Assembly: GCA_963772635.1 (NCBI GenBank)
Contig: CAVYYK010000028.1
Span: 402,826 to 466,825 of the forward strand
Length of the DNA stretch: 64,000 nt
Direction: 5' to 3'
From: JAUXFS01 sp963772635
GTDB lineage: Bacteria; Pseudomonadota; Alphaproteobacteria; Rhodospirillales; Defluviicoccaceae
In this document: one piece after another, positions 57,399 through 64,000 of the stretch
Layout: each line of letters begins with the position of its first letter
Position numbering within the stretch: position 1 is the first letter of the stretch
Made by a program: the position numbers and the translations under genes
Notes under the pieces: generated by a model
Seen by the model: the letters and a program-made list of their open reading frames with translations, nothing else
Database searches by the model: none
Told to the model about the DNA's origin: nothing

Positions 57399-57725
57399 TC
57401 ATACCAGAAGCTTGACCGCAAAATTGACGACCTTGTCAATGGCTTTGGCGGCTGCCGTTGCAGCCTTGATGGCATGGACAACTTGATTAAGATCCTTTAG
57501 GGCTGTCTTGGCCACCTTTTCAGCATCGTTCAACGATTTGATGGCCGCCTTATAGTCTGCTTCTTTTTTGTCGAGTTGATCAAAAATCACTTGCTGCCAG
57601 AGAATAAAAAGCGCATTGATGATTTTCTGCAATTCCATTTGGTCTTGTGCCACTGTCGTGTTGTTCCGCACCTTGTTGAGAACGTTCACAAGATCACCGA
57701 TGCCTGTGCGAATTGTCGTCGCCAT
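57399..57725 (-). CDS. Small helical (coiled-coil) protein
   Basis: 108 residues with strong heptad character (VRNNTTVAQDQMELQKIINAL; KKEADYKAAIKSLNDAEKVA) and a C-terminal Ala-rich amphipathic helix ending KLLV. No signal peptide. It starts 38 bp after the stop of the lipoprotein gene, with AAAGGAT upstream, so it is likely the second gene of a two-gene operon. Function unknown. Confidence 0.65.
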   Translation of the reverse strand: MATTIRTGIGDLVNVLNKVRNNTTVAQDQMELQKIINALFILWQQVIFDQLDKKEADYKAAIKSLNDAEKVAKTALKDLNQVVHAIKAATAAAKAIDKVVNFAVKLLV

Positions 57726-57763
57726 GATTGTTTATCCTTTCGTTGTGTTGACCATCCGCTGAC

Positions 57764-58720
57764 CTAATCCTTCGTCTGGATGCCTTGGTAATACGCCTGT
57801 ACGGATTTAACATGCATTTCCAACTGGCCAATGAGCTTCGCCGCTTCGGCCGATGAAAATTTATCTGCCTCTACGGCCTTACGTAACGCTTTGTGTGCCT
57901 TACCTGCGACCGCAGCTCCTTCACTGACGGCGGCGAAGAATGGCGGGGTATTCACCTCGGCCTCGTAAAGCTGCCGGGCTCGAACGAGCATCGTGTAACG
58001 ACTGTCTAACGTGGAGTTTGGGCGCGACCGCTCGAGATTGTATGCCTGCTGTACTGATCCCCGGCTGTTGCTCAATGCTTCCTGGACAAAACTGGCCAGG
58101 TCTGTGTCCTTCCCAAGGTCCGCCGCGATGAGCTCTGTTGCCTTCTGAACGGCGGGGTCAACCTTCACAATAGCAGTTTTAAGCGCCTCCCGACGCTTGG
58201 CCTCAACAACGGCCTTCCCAATCCCGCTGACCGCAGTCGCAATACTACCCATGTCTGCATCGCTTATCGGAAGTTCATTACCAGACGCTTTTTTGAAAGT
58301 CTCGCGCAAGCCTACGAGAGAGCCGTTTAGGTCCTGGGCCGCGGCATCGATATCTTTGTCCAAGTCCGCTTCCGCCAGCTGTTGTAAGGCGCTTGAGTAG
58401 TTGGCGAGTTGACTCAGCACATCGAGGCGCAAGGCTAAGCGTTCGACTTTCTCTTTTCCACCCAACCCGCCGGTGTCGCCGGCAAAGAACCCTTGAAAAG
58501 TTGCGTCCGTTGGCCCCTTCTGCGGGTCCCCGGCTACATCGTAAATTTTTCGATCGTCACTGGCAGTCGCCACGAGATCAAAGGCTTTCCGCGCGTGATC
58601 ACCCAGGGATGAGGATGCATCACCAAACTGCTTAACTTGGCTGAGCGACACTGATTCGCAACCAACGCCCATGACAAGGACCCACATCGAGATTAGTACA
58701 CATGCGACCATTTGTTTCAT
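57764..58720 (-). CDS. Helical lipoprotein, 318 aa
   Basis: The ATG at 58720 has GAAAGGAG about 8 nt upstream and gives a lipoprotein signal (MKQMVACVLISMWVLVMGVG then Cys21, lipobox VMGVGC). The mature protein is long, helical and charged (EALSNSRGSVQQAYNLERSR; SAEAAKLIGQLEMHVKSVQ), without recognised catalytic motifs. Ser22-Val after Cys and Glu at +2 leave sorting to the outer membrane likely. Paired with a small helical protein downstream. Confidence 0.75.
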   Translation of the reverse strand: MKQMVACVLISMWVLVMGVGCESVSLSQVKQFGDASSSLGDHARKAFDLVATASDDRKIYDVAGDPQKGPTDATFQGFFAGDTGGLGGKEKVERLALRLDVLSQLANYSSALQQLAEADLDKDIDAAAQDLNGSLVGLRETFKKASGNELPISDADMGSIATAVSGIGKAVVEAKRREALKTAIVKVDPAVQKATELIAADLGKDTDLASFVQEALSNSRGSVQQAYNLERSRPNSTLDSRYTMLVRARQLYEAEVNTPPFFAAVSEGAAVAGKAHKALRKAVEADKFSSAEAAKLIGQLEMHVKSVQAYYQGIQTKD

Positions 58721-59169
58721 AACAAACTCCTTTCTACTATGTGGTTGAACTACCTCAAGACCACCCATCTAACTGCCATGCAAGACGGATCGACCTGGAG
58801 CAAGGTAGAGCTACAGCTATGGAATGACGATTCGGTCAATGTCACAGAATGTGTTCTCCACCTATGGAGCATCAAATCATAATTATTACTGCTCGCCTCG
58901 CTCATCCCTCGGATTGGCCGCCTAGTCGACACGAATCCTTGGGCATTCGCCGAAAAAAGTCAAGTTGGGAGTCTACGTTAACTGAAATTTCAGGGGTCAT
59001 GTCGGCAATCACGTAATCCAATTTCGGCTTCACTCAACTACCTCAAAGCGTGCCCAGCCTCTGTTGTACTGCAAGACCCGATACTCATCTAGCAGCCCCC
59101 TCAAGCGGGCGGTACAGTGGGAAAATATGCACCAACGTCTTCCCACCTTCTCAACTCAAAACAGGAACC
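58721..59169. other. Region upstream of lipoprotein pair, bordering IS110 remnant
   Basis: About 450 bp without a gene. The right part, from about 59040, is probably the left flank of the decayed IS110 element. The shared P-type promoter is not present here in its standard geometry. Confidence 0.45.
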
Positions 59170-60190
59170 ATGGACAAATTTTACGGAGGCATTGATCTGC
59201 ATGACCACAACAGTATGGTGGTCGTGCTGAATGAACAGGATCAGGTGGTGTCTCAAAAGCGGATCCCGAATACGTTACCGACCATGCTCACTCATCTCGC
59301 GCCATTTCAGTCACAGCTAAAGAGTCTCGTCGCGGAGTCGACTTAAAATTGGGATTGGTTGGTCGAGGAGGGGGAAGGAGGCGGGCTATGTTGTGCACTT
59401 AGCCAATTCGGCTGCCATGCAACAATATGCGGGGCTCGAATACACCAACGATCACAGGGATGCCCGCTGGCTGGCGCTCTCTGCTCCGGTAAGGGCTCTT
59501 GCCGATAGGGTACATCTATCCCAAAGAAGAGCGGACCGTGCGCCATCTGCTTCGGAAGCGCAGCCAATTGGTCCGGCAGAATACGGCCAATCTCTTGAGC
59601 ATTCAAAACTTACTGACCCGAAACACGGGACAGACCAAAAAGGGCAATTAGATTTAACAGCTGACTCCCGCCAGCATCAGTGAGTTGGTCTCGCTCCCTG
59701 AACATGTGCTCGCGCTGCAGGGGACTATGGCGGTAATACAGCACTTGGCCTTGCAGACCACCCTGGTGGAACGGGCAGTACATGCCCGGGTGAAACTGCG
59801 CCCCAGGCTTCAGTCGCTATTGACCGTCTCCGGCATTGGCCAGACGCTGGCGCTCACCATCATGTTGGAGACCGGCGAGATTGGCCGATTCCCCAGGGGC
59901 GGCCAGTTTGTCTCCCACTGTCGGTGCGTGGGCAGCACCAAGCCGAGCAATGGGAAACGCAAGGGGGAGGGAAACACGGAGAATGGGAACAAGTATTTGG
60001 CGTGGGCTCTGTCGACACCGCCTACTTTACAATGCGCGAGGAACCACCAATTTGCTAATTCTCTCAGCCCAAACAGGCCAAGACGAATGTCTTCGTGGCG
60101 CTGAAGGCCGTGGCGCATAAATATGCCCGGGTCTGCTATGACATCATGCGAAGTACCGTGCCATTTGACGTCACGCGAGCCTTTGCCTGA
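59170..60190 (+). pseudogene. IS110-family transposase, multiply frameshifted
   Basis: Pieces of one transposase in three frames: DKFYGGIDLHDHNSMVVVLN (DEDD catalytic N-domain, Asp in GIDLH), then HLANSAAMQQYAGLEYTNDH, RTVRHLLRKRSQLVRQNTAN-like text, LLTVSGIGQTLALTIMLETG (helix-hairpin-helix), and finally KTNVFVALKAVAHKYARVCY near the end. At least four frame breaks or stops make it dead. Confidence 0.9.
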
Positions 60191-60757
60191 TGTGGAATGC
60201 GAACGTGAGCTGAGAATGGGTGGCTCAGAACCACAAGACTTGATTGGCCGCGTTCGCATTCCTGTTCTTCTCCCGCTGTTAGGAGATACTGAGTCGCCTC
60301 GACGATGAGCCAAGAAGGTGAGCCGTTTCTTCAGGCAAGCCAGACGATTTGTGATAGTTCGGAATGGACAGGCGTCGGGTACTAACGGTTTTCTGGGGCA
60401 CGAACTTGCCAGAGGCTCGGGATCCTGGCTTCGGCCATGATCGTCTTGGGCTTGACCCTGATGGGTGACTGGTGCCCCTCAGATTAAAGAGGGGACACCG
60501 AATCCTATGAAGACTCAGCTGCGAATGGGGTTTCTGGCAGCAAAGAATGTAGAGAAAATGGTTGGAAAAATTCAATCTCCAACAAAGAAAAAGTGCGCCT
60601 ATTTGACTGAGCCTGCTATGGTAAACCGCTTTCAAAAAGTCGCTAGAAGGTAGTCTTTCCCAGTTTCCCTTTCGCTTCCAGACCTCACCCGATGCCTTGG
60701 TTATACAGCTCCATCGTTTGCACAGCGCGTTTGAGGATCGAGCAATGGGACCGCTGC
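60191..60757. other. IS110 flank and intergenic stretch
   Basis: About 570 bp after the transposase remnant. Contains short repeat R4 copy 2 and no supported gene. Confidence 0.45.
60534..60625 (+). repeat. Short repeat R4, copy 2
   Basis: Similar to 44695-44785 over about 90 bp, including TGGAAAAATTCAAT and GAGCCTGCT. See the first copy. Confidence 0.5.
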
Positions 60758-61669
60758 CTAATTTTCTTTGCTTGTAACATTTAAATGTTCTGATGCATTA
60801 GCACCAGGCACTATTTTCTCCAGTACTTTATATCCCAAGTAATTGGCCACAAAGCCGGTAACTATCGCACCCCAAAAATCGCTAACAGTCACCGAAATTA
60901 GAAATTGTGTTTCAGAAACTCGAGAAAGCACAATCGTGACGATTACACTTAACAGAGCCGATCCAAAGATTCCAGCCAATTGTGTCAGAATTTTTGTGAA
61001 AAAAGTCAGGGTTCGTGTTTTGACGGGAATCTTCTTAGGAAAGATGACATGTGCAATCAATCCCCCCAAGGCAGCACCCAGGAGAATCACAAAGAGCGGG
61101 GCAATTACAGGGAGTGTCACGCTCTTCGTCATCGTACGATACCCATCAACCGGAAACCCGGGGTCATTCCAGTACTTCGCGGTAACAGTTATGCTGTACT
61201 TCCCGGGGAAAAAAAATAGAAACTGAAACTGAGAAGTTATCTGATGCCATACATATTTTAGATTCGATGTGGTTTTCGAGGAAAAGGTATTGGTCCAGAA
61301 GGCGCTATAGCTATCCCCTGGATTCAACTTAATGACGTTGCTGAAAAATTTCTCGTATGGCACATTCTGGCCTCCTTCATGATGTTCTGTTGGAAAATAG
61401 GCGGCATACCCCGTAACCTCCGCTCTCGACCCCTCTAATTCCAATGGCAAAGTCAGTGCGAGTTCCGATTCTCGAATATAAACAGTAGACTCGGAAATGT
61501 TCTTTATTCTGGCAATTACGCCAAGGCCCTCTCCAGCAACCAGCTGAGATCGAGATGATTCAATTTCGATGGAGATGAGCGGTTCGGTATTAGTCCCACC
61601 CTTGGAAATTGCGTCGGACGTCAGGCCAAGACAGAGCGCGAGAATAGTGGCTATTAAGCAGTGTTTCAT
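60758..61669 (-). CDS. Exported/membrane protein of unknown function, 303 aa
   Basis: The ATG at 61669 has AGGAGA 5 nt upstream and yields a signal peptide (HCLIATILALCLGLTSDAIS). Residues 30-190 form an extracytoplasmic beta-rich domain (EIESSRSQLVAGEGLGVIAR; KLNPGDSYSAFWTNTFSS), reminiscent of Ig-like intracellular-proteinase-inhibitor or CARDB folds. Three or four membrane helices follow (PLFVILLGAALGGLIAHVIF; LAGIFGSALLSVIVTIVLSR; DFWGAIVTGFVANYLGYKVL). No family named. Leader repeat R3 copy 2 lies 53 bp upstream. Confidence 0.7.
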   Translation of the reverse strand: MKHCLIATILALCLGLTSDAISKGGTNTEPLISIEIESSRSQLVAGEGLGVIARIKNISESTVYIRESELALTLPLELEGSRAEVTGYAAYFPTEHHEGGQNVPYEKFFSNVIKLNPGDSYSAFWTNTFSSKTTSNLKYVWHQITSQFQFLFFFPGKYSITVTAKYWNDPGFPVDGYRTMTKSVTLPVIAPLFVILLGAALGGLIAHVIFPKKIPVKTRTLTFFTKILTQLAGIFGSALLSVIVTIVLSRVSETQFLISVTVSDFWGAIVTGFVANYLGYKVLEKIVPGANASEHLNVTSKEN

Positions 61670-61721
61670 GGCGGTCTCCTTCCGGTGCGGTTCGAATTGC
61701 CCTGACGTAACAGAATCCGCG

Positions 61722-61819
61722 GCTGAGGTGCGGGCCGGAGGCCCGTCTGTTCGAGCTGGGCGTTCGGCTGCCACAGGCGGCTTACAAGCGGCACCAGGCG
61801 GGGACTCTGTTCAGCCGAC
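61722..61819 (-). repeat. Shared leader repeat R3, copy 2
   Basis: About 98 bp, 53 bp upstream of the 303-residue gene; same orientation and same distance to the start codon as copy 1 at 49252. Contains GTTCGAGC, GGCGTTCGGC and CTGTTCAGCCGAC on the plus strand. Confidence 0.6.
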
Positions 61820-62006
61820 CGCTCAGTAATTTCCCTCCATCCCACATCAAGTAGCCACAGCCCCTTTCATTTCCGTTTGCACCCCGTGCGCCGCCTGCGG
61901 TCCACCGCATCGCGTTATCGGGCGTCAATTTTTCTTCGGCCATAACCCGTCGTTTAGCTTTTCGATTCCGACGTCCTGTTCGGAGAAATCTCAAACGAAG
62001 CTCTTT

Positions 62007-63380
62007 TCAAAGTCTGAATATTCGGCACGAAACCCAGACGGTACAGAACATAAGCACCACGAGACAGATCGCCGAATACGGCAAGCTGAGCATCCCGTAT
62101 AGATTGTCCTTTCGGAATCGAGACTTCTGCGACTCCATAAATCGTTCCAAATGTTCTTCGTCGTCTACTACAGCATCGGCACCTAAGTCTGCTCCTCTTT
62201 TCAATGCGTCGATTCCAGAACTCGACCCTAGGCCGCGTATCCCGGAAGCGGCTACGTCATAGCCATGCCGAATCAGATACCTTATTAGCCTCGGGGCAAA
62301 TCTATCGAGATCCGTTCGAACAAATTTGATTCCATGCTGGATAGAGGCCGATTGTGTCTGAAATCGAGACCCAGGTTCCAATTCAAAGGACGGCGGAACG
62401 CTCCATATCGGAAGATGTATGATTGGACTATCCGCCTTCTCCTCATGACTCATTTCCTGATCAAAAAGACGAATGTCACGCTGAGCAAGTCGTGCCATCA
62501 CAATTTCCATGGCACGAGAAGTGCGAGAAACAATAGATGAAAAGTGGTTGCCTTTGGCATCGTCGAAGGATGCTGATGCGTCACTAACAATAACCAAGGA
62601 GGCCTTCTGTTGAGATCCGCCTAGCCCACTATCTCCTGCTTTCATTAAGGGTTTGTCCGGAATCTCAGGCCCCAGTCCAAAGTTGTTTAGGATATGAAAG
62701 ATCTCTGCGACTCCCAGATTGTCAAAGATACCGCCATCAGTCAGGTACTGCGTTGGATGGAAGAGAGCTTCCTTCGGGGAACCTAGACCAGTTGCTCTAA
62801 TTCTGACCGGAGGGAACAGTGGCGGAAACGCGGCCGATCAGCAACCACGCGCGAGAGTTCCAAATGATCCGATCTAACTCCCGCAAAATTAGCTCTGCCA
62901 GGGATTGCACTTATAGCGATCCACTGTTCCTTGCTGAAACTGCAAAGCTGACCACTTGTTAGGCTCGTCGCCAAGAAATGGAACTTCGGCGTTTCTGGCA
63001 ACTGTCCGAGTCTCGCACCGTCATATAGAGTATTGAGACAGCGCTGGAAAAGCTGTGTCCTTCCCAACAAGCCCGGTATCCAGCGACGCAATATGCGTCC
63101 TCGAACGTCCATTTGCCCAAATGCCATAAGCTGTTTTGTGACGCGCTGAAACTCGGGAGCATCGGGGTTCTGTATACGATTCCCAGCGCAATGCCATATC
63201 AGCAGCCAAAATACTGCCGCCTGAAACAGAAAAGACGTGAGTGATCTTCTTTAGCCAGCCAGTTGTTGCGAGCAGTCGGACAACACCAAGGTGATAGTAG
63301 GTAGCCCTTAGTCCACCACCGGAAAGGCAGAGAACATGCGGCGAAACTTCGTCCCTATTTTCAGGGCTATTTGATGACAT
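62007..63380 (-). pseudogene. Patatin-like phospholipase, two compensating frameshifts
   Basis: Frame 1 from the ATG at 63380 (AAGGAG upstream) has the oxyanion motif LCLSGGGLRATYYHLGVVRL and the nucleophile VFSVSGGSILAADMA (G-x-S-x-G). At about 63170-63178 the sequence moves to frame 2 (NPDAPEFQRVTKQLMAFGQM and on), and near 62800-62820 it returns to frame 1 with YLTDGGIFDNLGVAEIF, the catalytic Asp of the DGG motif. The last part ends in a hydrophobic helix (YSAICLVVLMFCTVWVSC), which would anchor it in a membrane. About 458 residues if repaired. Patatins cut membrane phospholipids, and some serve as defence effectors. It lies behind module P5. Confidence 0.82.
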
Positions 63381-63444
63381 CCCGAACTCCTTAAAGTAAT
63401 CGGGAGACTATAGCACTCGAAGCAGACGTTCGGTTTCGGCGGTT

Positions 63445-63588
63445 CTATGGGGCAATGGGTCGAATGCATACGTTGCCTCTTGACGCCCAACAATGATTAG
63501 GCGGATCGCCTAAGAGCCAGATCTTCCATGTTCTGTCCGTATAAGACGCCATCGATTCTCCTGAAAAATACTCGACCATCGTTGTCAT
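63445..63588 (-). CDS. Possible leader small ORF, 47 codons (module P5)
   Basis: An ATG-started frame inside the P5 leader, reading MTTMVEYFSGESMASYTDR at its start and aligning with the 30-codon frame at 39792-39884. The similarity ends after the first 20-25 residues. Could be a leader peptide; low confidence. Confidence 0.3.
   Translation of the reverse strand: MTTMVEYFSGESMASYTDRTWKIWLLGDPPNHCWASRGNVCIRPIAP
63494..63510. other. Perfect small palindrome in module P5
   Basis: TTAGGCG-GAT-CGCCTAA, a 7-bp stem with a 3-nt loop, directly beside GCCCAACAATGA. The corresponding place in P1 (39792-39809) is a less perfect version. The adjacent GCCCAAC resembles the core of integron attC sites, but no complete attC is evident. 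Confidence 0.4.
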
Positions 63589-63698
63589 CTCAATCAGTTA
63601 CAGTCCCTAAGTCAGTTATAGCATTTTAAGGAGATCGGCAAAACCGCCACCTTCGCTTACCTCAACGACCATCCACCCGACTGAAATGGCCCAAATGA

Positions 63699-63727
63699 AT
63701 TCTTTCCCAATTGACGAATTTAGTCAA
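63699..63727 (-). promoter_or_regulatory. Shared promoter P5 with inverted-repeat operator
   Basis: Minus-strand -35 TTGACT (63722-63727), 17-bp spacer, -10 AAGAAT (63699-63704); operator-like TTGAC-N7-GTCAA at 63711-63727. An A/T-run block (63778-63800) lies upstream. The leader aligns with P1 down to 63485. It faces the patatin gene, 319 bp downstream. Confidence 0.65.
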
Positions 63728-64000
63728 GCAATGGATTTAAGAAGAGAAAACGAAATAAGCGGGAAATTTATAGTGAATTTTTTTATTTTTTTTTAAAAAA
63801 GGGATAATCAACCTACCAGGCAACAGCGACTAACCCCCCTTTCCGGTTAAGCCATTAAAAAACAAAAAAGTGATAAAATTAAATCTGGTTGCATTCTCCT
63901 TCTCTTAACTCCTCGATACGAAACTCTCAAACAGACTTACCCCCAGAACTTGGGGGTAGTGATTTTGAAGTTCTGTGACAGTCGCCCATCAGAAAAGTAG
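63728..64000. other. Right-edge intergenic sequence
   Basis: AT-rich upstream part of P5, then about 200 bp without a gene up to the window edge, containing the hairpin at 63938. Confidence 0.45.
63938..63958 (+). terminator. Perfect hairpin, possible terminator
   Basis: TACCCCCA-GAACT-TGGGGGTA: 8-bp GC-rich stem, 5-nt loop, followed by GTGATTTTG. The T-run is short, so it is a weak terminator candidate for a transcript coming from the left or from beyond the edge. Confidence 0.4.

Noticed and set aside
58950..58975. AAAAAAGTCAAGTTGG as a sixth shared promoter
   Set aside because: The -10 element is not at the 17-bp distance and the inverted repeat is absent.
61905..61930. GCGTTATCGGGCGTC as an integron attC end
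   Set aside because: Only one core-like sequence is seen, with no matching partner at the proper distance; used only as weak support for the cassette idea.

Overview
The window is chromosomal DNA of a Gram-negative-type bacterium. It has outer-membrane and lipoprotein genes, MscS, OsmC, MsrA, TtcA and a 2OG-oxygenase/Ada pair. Gene content and protein flavour suggest an environmental, possibly Nitrospirota-like organism, but no 16S or other phylogenetic marker is present, so this is a weak inference. I found no rRNA, tRNA or CRISPR array.

Layout. 1-5 kb: metallophosphoesterase (cut by the left edge), msrA, a CarS-like membrane enzyme, ttcA and a small zincin. 5.4-12.1 kb: one minus-strand block with an OPT-type transporter, an M42 peptidase, an N-acetylglutaminylglutamine synthetase and its amidotransferase; the last three form the known NAGGN osmolyte locus. 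12.6-20 kb: OsmC, then an ECF sigma factor with four YciI/DGPF proteins, DUF1579 and VOC proteins, a BNR-repeat protein and a MoaD/ThiS-like protein. 19.8-32 kb: an ada/2OG-oxygenase pair, hemerythrin, SDR, MscS with a BON domain, AI-2E transporter, HAD, acetyltransferases, methyltransferase and YjbQ. 32.5-38.8 kb: a DUF3943-like protein, then three genes (unknown, CocE hydrolase, ATP-grasp ligase) that all carry frameshifts.

39-64 kb is an accessory region in which nearly every gene lies on the minus strand. It holds a PIN-like protein, NAD(P)-binding and quinone reductases, a broken toxin-antitoxin pair, a cupin, two large unknown proteins, fragments of IS3, a histidine kinase and an RND pump, a tightly coupled four-gene operon (nucleotidyltransferase, SAICAR-synthetase-like, AbrB-like, thymidylate-kinase-like), a DEAD-box helicase, a lipoprotein pair, a dead IS110 and a frameshifted patatin.

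Three non-coding patterns tie this region together. (1) Five copies of a promoter with invariant geometry, three of them centred on a TTGAC/GTCAA inverted repeat, stand before unrelated minus-strand genes; two copies extend into a leader of about 245 bp that contains a possible conserved small ORF. (2) Five copies of a 145-200 bp element end in terminal inverted repeats whose outer bases differ between copies but still pair within each copy, and the element finishes in a terminator-like hairpin. (3) A leader of about 97 bp is shared by two unrelated genes. The four-gene nucleotide-enzyme operon, controlled by one of the shared promoters, is the best candidate for an undescribed system. Many single-base frameshifts occur; they may be real decay or sequencing errors, and the sequence alone cannot decide.
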